Positions 20,053 to 30,497 of a DNA stretch of 64,000 nt are shown piece by piece (within the stretch, counting starts at the first letter, position 1; each line of letters starts with the position of its first letter). The translations under genes were made by a program, and so were the position numbers. This DNA comes from Heyndrickxia shackletonii (GTDB lineage: Bacteria > Bacillota > Bacilli > Bacillales > Bacillaceae_C): NCBI RefSeq assembly GCF_001420715.1, contig NZ_LJJC01000004.1, positions 1,660,090 through 1,724,089 on the forward strand, in the 5' to 3' direction. The notes under the pieces are model-generated. The model was not told the DNA's origin, ran no database searches, and worked only from the letters and a program-made list of their open reading frames with translations.

Positions 20053-21596
20053 TTTATTAATTTGTTGAGAATTGGTATTAAGCGTAAATCAGATTGTTTC
20101 AAAAGCTTTGTACCGATTAGTAAAAATACGTACAGAAGGCTAGTAGATATAATACTAATAAGCAAGTGTATCACTGGCATTTGATTGATAAAAAAATGTT
20201 CATATATCCAAAATCCAAAGGCGCCGGCTAAAGTAGTAACAACTGCAAATTTTACATATTCAGACACATAAATAGTGAACGGAATTTTCTTGAGTATGGT
20301 AGCAAAATGGAGCAACGTAACTAAGACCATGCTAGTAACGATTCCTAGTGCAGCACCATTTATCCCAAACTCTGGACGAGAAGCAAGAACAAAAATCACA
20401 GCGAGCTTTACAATAGCGCCAATTAAACTATTGATCATGGCAGCTCTGGCCAAATCTAATGCTTGAAGGGTTGCTTGTAATGGACCTTGATAATACTGCA
20501 AAAGAAAAAATGGCGCCATTAATTTAATAAATTGTGATCCGCTGGTGGAACCATACATCATCTTCATGAGAGGATCTGCAAAAACGTATAAAATAATAAC
20601 GGATAAACCTCCGGCTAATAAAGAAAATCTCAATGCCTGCTGCAGCCGATGCTCCACCAGCAAACTGTTCCTTTTTGTATTTGCTTCACTGATGGCAGGA
20701 ACGAGTGCTGTTGATAAGGAAGAGGTTACAAATGATGGAAGCATCATTAATGGCAGCGCAAAACCGGTCAAGAGTCCGTATTGTTTTGTTGCTATACTTG
20801 CGGTTATACCGGCAATAGCCAAACTATTTGCGACAATGATTGGCTCCAAAAACCAAGAAATATTTCCAATCAAACGGCTACCTAGAGAAGGAAGCGCCAC
20901 TCTCATTAACTCGTTTAAGGCATCCCTTCCTGTTTTCACCACTTGAAAGAAATTTCTGCGAACCTTGAATTTCTTTTTCAGCTTAAACATGGTAAACATG
21001 TAAAGCAATGAAATTAATTCTCCCAAAATCGATGCAAACATCACTCCTGCTGCCGCATATTCAATGCCAAATGGTAAAAAGGCACTTGCTAAAACAGCTA
21101 TTAAAAAGATTCTTACTACTTGCTCAATCATTTGTGAAATAGCAAACGGCTTCATATTTTGTTTACCCTGGAAATAACCTCTCAACACAGCCGATACGGC
21201 GACAATCGGAATAATTGGTGTTATCGCTACTAGCGGATAATAAATCCTTTGATCCGTAAATAATACTTTCGTGAGATATGGAGCTAATAATATTAAACCT
21301 GGTGTAAAGATTAAGGATAAGAGAAGCGTGATAGTTAATGAAACAACTAATATTTTTTTGATTTTTTGACGGTCACCTATTGCGTCTGCTTCTGCGACAC
21401 ATTTTGAAATGGCAACAGGTAGACCAAGCTGCGTAATCGTAATAACGAGCATAAGAGTAGGAAAAGCCATCATATATAAGCCTACTCCTTCTTCACCAAT
21501 AAAGCGTGCAATTACAATCCGATTTATAAAACCTAAGACCCTTGTAAAAAGTCCAGCTGCTAATAAAATCATCGTCCCCTTGAGAAACTTTGACAT
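20049..21596 (-). CDS. spoVB: Stage V sporulation protein B (MurJ/MATE-type flippase)
   Basis: A 515-residue polytopic protein of the MOP superfamily with about 14 membrane spans. Conserved features are GLFTRVLGFINRIVIARFIGEEGVGLYMMAFP at the N terminus and LPVAISKCVAEADA. SpoVB is needed for cortex synthesis and is thought to move a lipid-linked precursor across the outer forespore membrane. The position between the YrbG-type gene and comN matches B. subtilis. ATG at 21596 behind AAGGTAGG. Confidence 0.93.
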   Translation of the reverse strand: MSKFLKGTMILLAAGLFTRVLGFINRIVIARFIGEEGVGLYMMAFPTLMLVITITQLGLPVAISKCVAEADAIGDRQKIKKILVVSLTITLLLSLIFTPGLILLAPYLTKVLFTDQRIYYPLVAITPIIPIVAVSAVLRGYFQGKQNMKPFAISQMIEQVVRIFLIAVLASAFLPFGIEYAAAGVMFASILGELISLLYMFTMFKLKKKFKVRRNFFQVVKTGRDALNELMRVALPSLGSRLIGNISWFLEPIIVANSLAIAGITASIATKQYGLLTGFALPLMMLPSFVTSSLSTALVPAISEANTKRNSLLVEHRLQQALRFSLLAGGLSVIILYVFADPLMKMMYGSTSGSQFIKLMAPFFLLQYYQGPLQATLQALDLARAAMINSLIGAIVKLAVIFVLASRPEFGINGAALGIVTSMVLVTLLHFATILKKIPFTIYVSEYVKFAVVTTLAGAFGFWIYEHFFINQMPVIHLLISIISTSLLYVFLLIGTKLLKQSDLRLIPILNKLIK

Positions 21597-21630
21597 CTTT
21601 TTAACCTACCTTCTCAAAATCGGTAATTTC

Positions 21631-21652
21631 ATATACAATTAAATGTATATGC
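21631..21652. repeat. Palindrome before spoVB
   Basis: CATATAC, 8 bases, GTATATG. It lies in the divergent spoVB/comN gap. On the minus strand it begins GCATATA, which resembles a sigma-E -35, so it may be part of the spoVB promoter; this is weak. Confidence 0.35.
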
Positions 21653-21701
21653 TGCATGATGGACAAAGCATGACAAGTTCATTATCAAGGGGGAAAAGGG
21701 G

Positions 21702-22013
21702 TTGGATAAAATACATCCATACGATGAATATTTTGAAGTACTTCAACCTGCGCTAAAAAGCAAAGTCGAGGAATTTTTGCTTATTGGCTATGGAAAAGTG
21801 GAAGTAAGGGAATTATGGGATTACTTGACCAAGAAAAAATGGAAAAAAACACAAAATGAAATAAGAGTACATGAACTGGTTTCTGATGTCCTATCGGTTA
21901 AAGCAGGGGACTATATGAATTATGCAACGATAGAGGCTTTTAAATCTCCTAATTGGTTTGTTGAATTGGACGGAGAAGAATTACAAGAGCTATTAAAACC
22001 TAATGACAAATAA
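21702..22013 (+). CDS. comN: Post-transcriptional regulator ComN (YrzD)
   Basis: A 103-residue acidic protein of the ComN family, which in B. subtilis acts on comEA mRNA (competence) and localises with DivIVA. Conserved segments are VEEFLLIGYGKVEVRELWDYLTKKKWKK and VHELVSDVLSVKAGDYMNYATIEAF. The TTG at 21702 lies behind AAGGGGGAAAAGGGG. It sits between spoVB and secDF, as expected. Confidence 0.88.
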   Translation: MDKIHPYDEYFEVLQPALKSKVEEFLLIGYGKVEVRELWDYLTKKKWKKTQNEIRVHELVSDVLSVKAGDYMNYATIEAFKSPNWFVELDGEELQELLKPNDK

Positions 22014-22034
22014 CAAATAGATAAAAAACAAAAA

Positions 22035-22063
22035 TTGACACTTTTTTTTTTCTACTTCATAAT
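22035..22063 (+). promoter_or_regulatory. sigma-A promoter of secDF
   Basis: TTGACA (22035-22040), 17-base spacer with a T run, CATAAT (22058-22063). Confidence 0.75.
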
Positions 22064-22144
22064 ATTAATAACTGTACATAATTGCACTTATAAATAGAAA
22101 GTAGATTTAAAAGCTTTTTTATTTTTGCTGGGAGGATTTACATA

Positions 22145-24412
22145 ATGGTAAAAAGAAGTCGTATTATTGCCTTTTTTCTGATTGTCCTTTTGTTTGCCGG
22201 ACTCATGGGAGGCACTACGGATAGTATTGTTAAAAAAATTAACTTAGGTCTCGATTTGCAAGGCGGATTTGAAGTTTTGTACAAAGTTGAGCCGGCAATT
22301 AAGGGTCAGAAAATTACAAAAGACGTTTTGAATAGTACGGTACAGGCACTTGATAAACGTGTAAATGCGTTAGGTGTTAACGAACCTAATATTCAAATTG
22401 AAGGCAAGGACAGAATTCGTGTTCAGCTTGCAGGGGTAAAGAATCAAGATGAAGCACGAAAAATGCTGTCTACCGAAGCAAATATATCATTTCGTGATGT
22501 AAATGATAAAAAGATGATGGATGGAACGGATTTAGTACAAGGATCTGCGAAGCAATCCTTTGACGAATCCGGAAATCCAGATGTAGTTTTGAAATTAAAA
22601 GATCGCAATAAGTTTAAAAATGTTACAAAAAAAATTCTTGATATGTCACCAAATAATCAATTAATTATTTGGATGGATTTTCAAGAAGGGAAAGATTCTT
22701 ATAAAAAAGAACTTAGCAAAAAAAATCCAAAATTCCTTTCCAATCCAAGTGTATCTCAAGTATTAAATACAGATAGTGTACAAATAACGGGACATTTCAC
22801 CGTGGAAGAGGCACAAAATCTAGCATCTCTATTAAAAGCAGGTGCACTGCCGGTTAAAATGAAAGAAGAATACTCCACATCTGTTGGTGCGAAGTTCGGT
22901 CAACACTCTCTAAATACAACTGTTACAGCAGGTGTTATAGGTGTTCTAGTTATTTTCTTATTTATGATTGGTTATTATCGTTTGCCAGGAATTATTGCAA
23001 CGGTTACATTGTTCATTTATATTTATTTAACGCTTTTAATCTTCTATTTAATACATGGTGTTTTAACATTGCCGGGAATTGCGGCTTTAGTTCTCGGGGT
23101 CGGTATGGCAGTAGATGCCAATATCATTACCTATGAGCGGATCAAGGAAGAAATTCGGGTTGGAAGGACGATAAAAGCTGCCTTTCATGCCGGAAATAAA
23201 TCATCCTTTATCGCGATTTTTGATGCCAATATCACTACGATATTAGCTGCCGCCGTATTATTTGTTTATGGGAACAGCTCTGTAAAAGGGTTTGCAACCA
23301 TGTTAATTATCAGTATCCTATTAAGTTTCCTTACAGCCGTTTACGGGGCTCGAATTTTCTTGGGATTCTGGGTTAACAGTAATCTACTGAAAAATAGACC
23401 AGGTTGGTTTGGGGTTAATCGAAAATCTATCCATAATCTTGCGGAAAATGTTGATACACATGATTTATCAACACGTTTCGATAAATTTGATTTTGTAAAG
23501 CATCGCAAAATATTTTATACAATTTCCATTGCTCTTACCGTTCTAGGGATTATTTTCCTTGCGATTTTCCGCTTGAATTTAAGTATTGATTTTTCCAAAG
23601 GTACTCGTTTGCAAATAATGGCAAAACAACCGTTGACGGAGCAACAAATCCGATCTGATATACAATCGCTTCATCTGACTTCAGAAGATATAGTATTAGG
23701 CGGAAATAAAAATCAAGTTGGTGTTGTCCGATTTAAGGACGACTTTTCAAAACAGAAAGAGGAACAAGTAAAATCCTATTTTGACAAAAAATATGGACAT
23801 AACACAACTAGTTTGAGCAAAGTATCTCCTACTGTTGGGAAAGAACTTGCGAAGAATGCGATTATTTCGCTCATTATCGCTGCAATAGGAATCATTATCT
23901 ACGTTTCCCTTCGATTTGAATGGAGGATGGGGCTTGCGGCAATTGTTTCGCTCTTACATGATGCCTTTTTGATTGTAGCTTTCTTCAGTATTACAAGACT
24001 GGAAGTAGATTTAACCTTTATTGCGGCTGTTTTAACAATCGTTGGTTATTCCATTAATGATACGATTGTTACCTTCGACCGAATCCGTGATAACATGAAG
24101 TCGAAAGGAAGGGTTAAAACGACAGAGGAACTTGCGAACATTGTAAATGCAGGTATTCGCCAAACATTGACCCGTTCTATTAACACTGTGCTAACCGTTG
24201 TTATTACAGCTTTAGCATTGTTAATATTCGGAAGCGAGTCTATTAGAAACTTCTCTATCGCCTTGTTAGTCGGATTGGTTATGGGTTGTTATTCTTCCAT
24301 TTTCATCGCGGCACAGCTTTGGTTTGATCTAAAGAAACGCGAATTGAAGAAAAAAGGGCCTCTAAAAACAGTAAAAGAAAAACGTAAATGGTCGGATGAA
24401 CCACAAGTATAA
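22145..24412 (+). CDS. secDF: Fused protein translocase subunit SecDF
   Basis: A 755-residue single-chain SecD-SecF, the Bacillus arrangement, using proton flow to assist Sec export. SecD half: first helix, LGLDLQGGFEVLYKV, a periplasmic-type domain, then five helices with VLGVGMAVDANIITYERIKEE. The SecF half begins near 450 with LSIDFSKGTRLQI and carries IVGYSINDTIVTFDRIRDN. About 12 spans in total. ATG behind GGGAGG. Confidence 0.98.
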   Translation: MVKRSRIIAFFLIVLLFAGLMGGTTDSIVKKINLGLDLQGGFEVLYKVEPAIKGQKITKDVLNSTVQALDKRVNALGVNEPNIQIEGKDRIRVQLAGVKNQDEARKMLSTEANISFRDVNDKKMMDGTDLVQGSAKQSFDESGNPDVVLKLKDRNKFKNVTKKILDMSPNNQLIIWMDFQEGKDSYKKELSKKNPKFLSNPSVSQVLNTDSVQITGHFTVEEAQNLASLLKAGALPVKMKEEYSTSVGAKFGQHSLNTTVTAGVIGVLVIFLFMIGYYRLPGIIATVTLFIYIYLTLLIFYLIHGVLTLPGIAALVLGVGMAVDANIITYERIKEEIRVGRTIKAAFHAGNKSSFIAIFDANITTILAAAVLFVYGNSSVKGFATMLIISILLSFLTAVYGARIFLGFWVNSNLLKNRPGWFGVNRKSIHNLAENVDTHDLSTRFDKFDFVKHRKIFYTISIALTVLGIIFLAIFRLNLSIDFSKGTRLQIMAKQPLTEQQIRSDIQSLHLTSEDIVLGGNKNQVGVVRFKDDFSKQKEEQVKSYFDKKYGHNTTSLSKVSPTVGKELAKNAIISLIIAAIGIIIYVSLRFEWRMGLAAIVSLLHDAFLIVAFFSITRLEVDLTFIAAVLTIVGYSINDTIVTFDRIRDNMKSKGRVKTTEELANIVNAGIRQTLTRSINTVLTVVITALALLIFGSESIRNFSIALLVGLVMGCYSSIFIAAQLWFDLKKRELKKKGPLKTVKEKRKWSDEPQV

Positions 24413-24417
24413 CAATA

Positions 24418-24451
24418 CAAAAGGTACCTGATATAACAGGTGCCTTTTTTG
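24418..24451 (+). terminator. Terminator of secDF
   Basis: AAAAGGTACCTG and CAGGTGCCTTTTTT around a 6-base loop. Confidence 0.9.
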
Positions 24452-24558
24452 TCTATTGGTATAATTTTGAAAGAATCAATTTTTTTATCACCTCTAAATT
24501 GATAGGATGACAGGTAGGAAGGATTAATTGTATAATTAGAATGTTAAGAGGTGAACCT

Positions 24559-26928
24559 ATGTTAAAGTCAAAAACGCGCTGGGTTGTCAAAGAGACAGTT
24601 TCTTCAGCTGCCCGAAAACTAGTAGAACAATTAAACATTACCCCGCTAGTTTCTATTCTTTTAGTGAATCGTGGAATTGTAGAAACGGAAGAAGCGAGGT
24701 CTTTTTTATTTATGGAGGATACATCTTTTCATGATCCTTATCTATTATTCGATATGGATATTGCTGTTCAAAGAATTAACGAAAGCATTGCTAACGGAGA
24801 GAAAATTCTCGTATTTGGGGATTATGATGCGGACGGTGTCAGCAGTACAACAGTGCTCATGACGGTTTTAAAGGATTTAGGTGCGAAAGTTGATTTTTAT
24901 ATTCCTAATCGTTTCACGGAAGGCTATGGCCCCAACGAAATGGCTTTTCGCTGGGCGGCTGACAATGGGTATAAATTAATTATTACAGTCGATACAGGCA
25001 TAGCTGCAATTAATGAGGCATTGCTAGCAAAAGAATTAGGAATGGACTTGATTATTACCGATCATCATGAACCTGGTCCAGAACTTCCGGAAGCACTTGC
25101 TATTGTCCATCCAAAACATCCAGAGAGTAAATATCCATTTAAGGAACTAGCTGGTGTTGGAGTAGCATTTAAATTGGCTCATGCTTTGTATGGCAGAGTG
25201 CCAGAGGAATTGTTAGATGTTGTAACGATTGGTACTGTGGCCGATCTAGTTCCTTTACATGGAGAAAATCGTCTTATTGTAAAAAAAGGCTTAAAGAAAT
25301 TGGGGATTACGGAGCGTCCTGGAATCCGTGCATTATACGCGTTATCTAATTCATCACCGGAAGATATTAATGAAGAAACGGTGGGATTCATGCTTGCACC
25401 CCGATTAAACGCTCCAGGTCGTTTGGATCATGCGGCTCCTGCTGTTGAATTGCTATTAACAGATGATTTCGAAGCAGCAAACGAGATTGCTAAAGAGATT
25501 GACGGCATAAATAAAGAAAGGCAGTCAATAGTTAATGACATAACAAAAGATGCTATTTCCATGATTGAAGCGGAATTCGACCTTCAGGAAAATAAAGTAA
25601 TCGTTATCGGAAAAGAGGGATGGAATCCCGGTGTCATAGGAATCGTCGCTTCGAGGCTTGTTGAACGCTATTACCGACCGACCATTGTTTTAAGCTTTGA
25701 TACGGAAAAGAAATTAGCAAAAGGTTCTGCAAGAAGTATAGTCGGTTTTGACCTCTTTCAAAATTTATCTACTTGCCGTGATATACTCCCTCATTTTGGA
25801 GGACATACAATGGCAGCAGGGATGACATTGTCATTGGATGATGTATCGGAATTACGAACTCGGTTAAATCATTTAGCAAATACAAGCTTATCCAGTGAAG
25901 ATTTTATTCCGATTACAGAAATAGATGCCAATATTCCAATTGAAGAAGTAAATTTAGAATCTATTCAGGAATTAAACTTACTAGCGCCATATGGAACTGG
26001 CAATCCAAAACCGAAAATAATGATCGAAAAATTATCCATTAGTCAATTGAGACAAATTGGCGCAGACAATAAGCATTTAAAAGTAGTGCTTGAAAAAGAA
26101 GGCTCTATATTGGATGGAGTCGGATTTGGTATGGGGGATTATTTTCATCAAGTTTCGCCTTTAGCAAGTGTTTCGGTATTGGGAGAATTAGCAATAAATG
26201 AGTGGAATAATGTTCGTAAGCCCCAAATCTTTTTGAGGGATATGAAAATAGAAGAATGGCAGCTCTTTGACTTTCGAGGGGTTAAACAATGGAACAAATG
26301 GATACCATTTATTCCTAAGAATGAGAGTCTTTTTATTGTCTTTCAACATCAAACGTTAGAAAAGTTGGCACTTGATTCATTACAATTCGATATTGTTGAA
26401 ATGAAAGATGAAACGCAATGTTTGGAACTGCAAATTGATGATCGAAATATCGTCCTATTAGATCTCCCGACGTCCTTGACAAAATTAGAAATGCTTATAA
26501 AAGACAAGAAGCCTAGTCGTATTTATTGTCATTTTTTTCACGAACAGGATCATTATTTCAGCACCATTCCAACAAGGGAGCATTTTAAATGGTTCTATGG
26601 ATTCCTAATAAAGCAAAAGACATTTAATGTAATGAGACAAGGAGATCAGCTTGCAGCGTTTAAAGGTTGGTCTCGTAAAACAATTGATTTCATGTCACAG
26701 GTGTTTTTTGATCTGGAATTTGTTACAATAGAGGATGGGCTAATTTCCTTAAAACCTGTAAAAGTAAAAAGAGATTTAGTCGAATCAAAAACATATCAAG
26801 AAAAACAACAACAAATAACTCTTGAAAATGAACTTCTATATTCATCATATAAAGAGTTGAAATCATGGTTTGATGAAAGAGTTTCACGAACAGTGGAACA
26901 TGAGGAGGAAATGACGAAATGGATTTAA
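24559..26928 (+). CDS. recJ: Single-stranded-DNA exonuclease RecJ
   Basis: A 5'-3' ssDNA exonuclease in recombination and repair. The ATG at 24559 after AGAGGTGAA gives 789 residues, the long Bacillus form. DHH motifs: [16 protein letters not shown] (near 80), ITVDTGI and LIITDHHE. The DHHA1 domain has [21 protein letters not shown] and [11 protein letters not shown] (near 415). An OB-like domain and a C-terminal extension found in Firmicutes follow. apt overlaps the end by 10 bases. Confidence 0.96.
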   Translation: MLKSKTRWVVKETVSSAARKLVEQLNITPLVSILLVNRGIVETEEARSFLFMEDTSFHDPYLLFDMDIAVQRINESIANGEKILVFGDYDADGVSSTTVLMTVLKDLGAKVDFYIPNRFTEGYGPNEMAFRWAADNGYKLIITVDTGIAAINEALLAKELGMDLIITDHHEPGPELPEALAIVHPKHPESKYPFKELAGVGVAFKLAHALYGRVPEELLDVVTIGTVADLVPLHGENRLIVKKGLKKLGITERPGIRALYALSNSSPEDINEETVGFMLAPRLNAPGRLDHAAPAVELLLTDDFEAANEIAKEIDGINKERQSIVNDITKDAISMIEAEFDLQENKVIVIGKEGWNPGVIGIVASRLVERYYRPTIVLSFDTEKKLAKGSARSIVGFDLFQNLSTCRDILPHFGGHTMAAGMTLSLDDVSELRTRLNHLANTSLSSEDFIPITEIDANIPIEEVNLESIQELNLLAPYGTGNPKPKIMIEKLSISQLRQIGADNKHLKVVLEKEGSILDGVGFGMGDYFHQVSPLASVSVLGELAINEWNNVRKPQIFLRDMKIEEWQLFDFRGVKQWNKWIPFIPKNESLFIVFQHQTLEKLALDSLQFDIVEMKDETQCLELQIDDRNIVLLDLPTSLTKLEMLIKDKKPSRIYCHFFHEQDHYFSTIPTREHFKWFYGFLIKQKTFNVMRQGDQLAAFKGWSRKTIDFMSQVFFDLEFVTIEDGLISLKPVKVKRDLVESKTYQEKQQQITLENELLYSSYKELKSWFDERVSRTVEHEEEMTKWI

Positions 26929-27431
26929 AGCAGTATGTAACAATTGTCCCAGATTGGCCAAAGCAAGGTATTGTATTTAAGGATATTACGACATTAATGG
27001 ATAATGGCGAGGCATATAAATTTGCGACAGATGAAATAGTTAAATATGCAAAGGAAAAAGAAATTGATCTTGTTGTTGGTCCGGAAGCACGCGGATTTAT
27101 TATTGGCTGCCCAGTTGCGTATGCTCTTGGAGTTGGCTTTGCGCCGGTAAGAAAACCTGGAAAACTTCCTAGAGAAACGATTCAAGTTGAATACGGCTTG
27201 GAATATGGCAAGGATGCCTTAACCATTCACAAAGATGCAATAAAACCAGGTCAACGAGTTCTTATTACAGATGATTTGCTTGCTACAGGAGGAACAATTG
27301 AAGCAACAATCAAACTTGTTGAGGAGCTTGGAGGAGTTGTGGCTGGAATCGCTTTCTTAATTGAACTATCTTATTTAGAAGGTCGCAAAAAATTAGACGG
27401 TTACGATATACTTACATTAATGGAATATTAA
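26919..27431 (+). CDS. apt: Adenine phosphoribosyltransferase
   Basis: Purine salvage: adenine plus PRPP to AMP. The protein is 170 residues. The PRPP loop is [13 protein letters not shown], and the N-terminal part has [18 protein letters not shown] and [20 protein letters not shown]. Start ATG behind GAGGAGGAAATGA, inside the end of recJ. The gene lies before rel, a frequent Firmicutes order. Confidence 0.98.
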   Translation: MDLKQYVTIVPDWPKQGIVFKDITTLMDNGEAYKFATDEIVKYAKEKEIDLVVGPEARGFIIGCPVAYALGVGFAPVRKPGKLPRETIQVEYGLEYGKDALTIHKDAIKPGQRVLITDDLLATGGTIEATIKLVEELGGVVAGIAFLIELSYLEGRKKLDGYDILTLMEY

Positions 27432-27458
27432 AAGGCACTCAAGTGAGTGCTTTTTTTA
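27431..27458 (+). terminator. Terminator of recJ-apt
   Basis: GGCACTC, AAGT-type loop, GAGTGCTTTTTTT. Confidence 0.88.
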
Positions 27459-27479
27459 GTAACTATTTACGTAATAGAT

Positions 27480-27618
27480 TGTAGCTTTTTGTAAATCGTA
27501 AAAAAACAATATCATCTTCATTTCGGGGCACTTTAAAAAGTTCGCTAATTACCGAAATAAGGATATTTATTAGCTTTTATCTACAAAAACAACAAAGATT
27601 ACGAAAAGAGCATATAGT
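27480..27618 (-). repeat. Degenerate copy D of the MITE-like element
   Basis: Its right edge, CAACAAAGATTACGAAAAGAGC (27597-27618, broken here as CAACAAAG + ATTACGAAAAGAGC), is the near reverse complement of the left end of copies A-C. Inside are GGGCACTTT and GCTTTTTGTAAATCGT segments that match loosely. It fills most of the 327-base apt-rel gap, upstream of the rel promoter, in the opposite orientation. Confidence 0.5.
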
Positions 27619-27686
27619 AATATTGTTTTATGTGTGAAGATTCGACAAATATATATTAATTTCCATAAAAAAACGTCATGAATTAC

Positions 27687-27715
27687 TTTACAATATTCGT
27701 TTTTTTTTCGATAAT
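27687..27715 (+). promoter_or_regulatory. sigma-A promoter of rel
   Basis: TTTACA (27687-27692), 17-base spacer, GATAAT (27710-27715). Confidence 0.75.
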
Positions 27716-27758
27716 AAATACAATCATTCAAAAATTCATTTAAAGGTGATCTTATACT

Positions 27759-29948
27759 ATGGCGAAAGATCAAATTTTATCCGCCGATGATGTGATAAAT
27801 AGAACAAAAGAATATTTAAACGAAGAACATGTTGCATTAGTGCTTAAAGCATATGAATTTGCAAATGAAGCTCATAAGGAACAGTTCCGCAAATCAGGAG
27901 AACCATACATTATCCATCCCATCCAGGTAGCTGGGATATTAGCGGATTTGGAAATGGATCCTTCCACAGTGGCAGCGGGCTTTCTTCATGATGTCGTAGA
28001 GGATACGAGTGTCACACTTGAAGAAATCTGTGATGAATTTAATGAAGAAGTAGCCATGTTAGTCGACGGTGTCACAAAGTTAGGAAAAATTAAATATAAA
28101 TCCCATGAGGAACAACAAGCGGAAAATCACAGAAAAATGTTTGTGGCGATGGCACAGGATATACGTGTGATTTTAATAAAGCTAGCCGACCGTCTTCATA
28201 ATATGAGAACCTTAAAGCATTTGCCAATCGAAAAACAGAGAAGAATCGCAAATGAAACTTTGGAAATTTTCGCCCCACTTGCACATCGACTCGGGATTTC
28301 CAAAATAAAATGGGAGCTCGAGGATACGGCCCTCAGGTACTTAAATCCCCAACAATATTATCGAATTGTCAATTTAATGAAACGGAAGCGTGCTGAAAGG
28401 GAGCAGTATTTGGATGATGTTATTGATGAGGTAAAAGAACGATTAAATGATGTATCAATAAAAGCTGATATTTCTGGGAGACCAAAGCATATTTATTCCA
28501 TCTATCGAAAAATGGTTCTCCAGCATAAGCAATTTAATGAAATTTATGATTTATTAGCTGTGCGAATTGTTGTTAACAGTATAAAGGATTGCTACGCTGT
28601 GCTCGGAATTATTCATACTTGCTGGAAACCGATGCCGGGCCGTTTTAAAGATTATATCGCCATGCCTAAACCAAACATGTATCAATCCTTGCATACAACG
28701 GTAATTGGTCCCAAGGGAGATCCATTGGAAGTTCAGATTAGAACATTTGAGATGCATCGAATCTCAGAATTTGGGGTTGCCGCACACTGGGCGTATAAAG
28801 AAGGCAAGTCCGTTAATAACCAAACATCATTTGAGAAAAAACTGTCCTGGTTTAGGGAAATATTAGAATTTCAAAATGAATCCGCTAATGCGGAAGAGTT
28901 TATGGAGTCGCTAAAAATTGACCTGTTCTCTGACATGGTATTTGTTTTTACCCCAAAGGGTGATGTCATTGAACTTCCGTCTGGTTCCGTCCCAATAGAC
29001 TTTGCTTATCGAATTCATTCTGAGATTGGTAATAAAACAATTGGTGCCAAGATAAATGGCAAGATGGTAACACTGGATTATAAGTTAAAAACGGGTGACA
29101 TTATTGAAATCTTAACTTCCAAACATTCCTATGGTCCAAGCAGGGATTGGATAAAGTTAGCCCAAACATCCCAAGCAAAAAATAAAATACGGCAATTCTT
29201 TAAAAAACAGCAAAAAGAAGAAAACATTATTAAAGGTAAAGAATTAGTCGAAAAAGAAATCAAAAATATGGACTTTGATTTAAAGGAAATCTTAACGACG
29301 GATAATGTTAAGAAAGTTGCAGAGAAGTTCAATTTTGTTCAAGAAGATGATATGTACGCAGCAGTTGGATATAATGGGATTACTGCTTTGCAGATTGCCA
29401 ATCGTTTAACAGAAAAATGGCGCAAAAAACGCGATCAAAAAGAAGCTGTTCAAGAAGTGATGACAGAGCTTAAAGCTCCTCCAAAGAAGAAAAAACACGA
29501 GACTGGTGTAGTAGTTAAAGGAATTGATAATCTATTAATTCGTTTATCACGTTGTTGTAATCCGGTTCCTGGTGATGAAATTGTAGGTTTCATTACTAAA
29601 GGCAGAGGGGTTTCTGTACACAGAGCAGATTGTCCAAATGTCACCGATGAAGAGTTGCAAAATCGCCTTATTGCGGTTGAATGGGAATCAGATTCTACCA
29701 ATTGTAAGGAATATAATGTCGACATTGAAATATCTGGTTACGATCGTCGGGGGTTATTAAACGAGGTATTGCAGGCGGTTAATGAAACAAAAACAAACAT
29801 TACAGCTGTAAGCGGTCGATCTGACCGGAATAAAATGGCTACTATCACGATGTCTATTTCTATTGTAAATATTAGCCATCTTCATAAAGTAGTGGAAAGA
29901 ATTAAACAAATTCCTGATATTTATTCTGTTCGCCGCATTATGAGCTAA
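27759..29948 (+). CDS. relA: Bifunctional (p)ppGpp synthetase/hydrolase Rel
   Basis: Makes and degrades the stringent alarmone. The protein is 729 residues. The N-terminal HD hydrolase has His77-Asp78 in FLHDVVEDT. The synthetase domain (about 200-350) has [15 protein letters not shown] and [13 protein letters not shown]. The TGS domain begins [18 protein letters not shown] zinc-finger-like part has [17 protein letters not shown], and a C-terminal ACT domain ends [15 protein letters not shown]. Both catalytic sites look intact. dtd follows after 30 bases. Confidence 0.97.
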   Translation: MAKDQILSADDVINRTKEYLNEEHVALVLKAYEFANEAHKEQFRKSGEPYIIHPIQVAGILADLEMDPSTVAAGFLHDVVEDTSVTLEEICDEFNEEVAMLVDGVTKLGKIKYKSHEEQQAENHRKMFVAMAQDIRVILIKLADRLHNMRTLKHLPIEKQRRIANETLEIFAPLAHRLGISKIKWELEDTALRYLNPQQYYRIVNLMKRKRAEREQYLDDVIDEVKERLNDVSIKADISGRPKHIYSIYRKMVLQHKQFNEIYDLLAVRIVVNSIKDCYAVLGIIHTCWKPMPGRFKDYIAMPKPNMYQSLHTTVIGPKGDPLEVQIRTFEMHRISEFGVAAHWAYKEGKSVNNQTSFEKKLSWFREILEFQNESANAEEFMESLKIDLFSDMVFVFTPKGDVIELPSGSVPIDFAYRIHSEIGNKTIGAKINGKMVTLDYKLKTGDIIEILTSKHSYGPSRDWIKLAQTSQAKNKIRQFFKKQQKEENIIKGKELVEKEIKNMDFDLKEILTTDNVKKVAEKFNFVQEDDMYAAVGYNGITALQIANRLTEKWRKKRDQKEAVQEVMTELKAPPKKKKHETGVVVKGIDNLLIRLSRCCNPVPGDEIVGFITKGRGVSVHRADCPNVTDEELQNRLIAVEWESDSTNCKEYNVDIEISGYDRRGLLNEVLQAVNETKTNITAVSGRSDRNKMATITMSISIVNISHLHKVVERIKQIPDIYSVRRIMS

Positions 29949-29978
29949 AGATGTTTTTTTAAAGGAGTATACTGATTC

Positions 29979-30428
29979 ATGCGTGTAGTATTACAAAGAA
30001 GTAAGGAAGCAAGTGTAGAAGTAAACGGCAAAATCGTCGGGCAAATTTCCGCTGGATTTGTCCTCCTTGTAGGAATCACTCATTCAGATACGTTGGAAGA
30101 TGCGAAATATGTGGCAGATAAGATTGTCCATCTTCGAGTCTTTGAAGATGAAAATGAAAAGATGAATTATTCTTTACTGGATGTAGGAGGGCAAATCCTG
30201 TCTATAACTCAATTCACATTATATGGTGATTGTCGAAAAGGCAGAAGACCAAATTTTATGGATGCAGCAAGGCCAGAGCATGCGTTATCCATTTATGAAT
30301 ATTTTAATGAATGTCTAAGAAAAGCAGACATCCATGTTGAGACTGGAGAGTTTGGTGCAATGATGGATGTAAAGCTAATTAACGATGGTCCTGTAACACT
30401 TATTGTGGAAAGCAAAGAGAGAATCTGA
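29979..30428 (+). CDS. dtd: D-aminoacyl-tRNA deacylase
   Basis: Removes D-amino acids (and glycine from tRNA-Ala) from tRNA. The protein is 149 residues. It shows the DTD signatures SQFTLYGD and NDGPVT, the latter being the Gly-cisPro motif that reaches into the partner subunit's active site. ATG behind AAAGGAG. It follows rel, as in many Firmicutes. Confidence 0.97.
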   Translation: MRVVLQRSKEASVEVNGKIVGQISAGFVLLVGITHSDTLEDAKYVADKIVHLRVFEDENEKMNYSLLDVGGQILSITQFTLYGDCRKGRRPNFMDAARPEHALSIYEYFNECLRKADIHVETGEFGAMMDVKLINDGPVTLIVESKERI

Positions 30429-30456
30429 CATATAATCAGATCCTCTCTTTTTTTTG
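30414..30456 (+). terminator. Terminator of rel-dtd
   Basis: AGAGAGAATCTGA and TCAGATCCTCTCT arms with one mismatch, followed by eight T. Confidence 0.85.
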
Positions 30457-30497
30457 TGGATAAGCGACATGTACCATAACCCATTTTGTTTCTGGTA

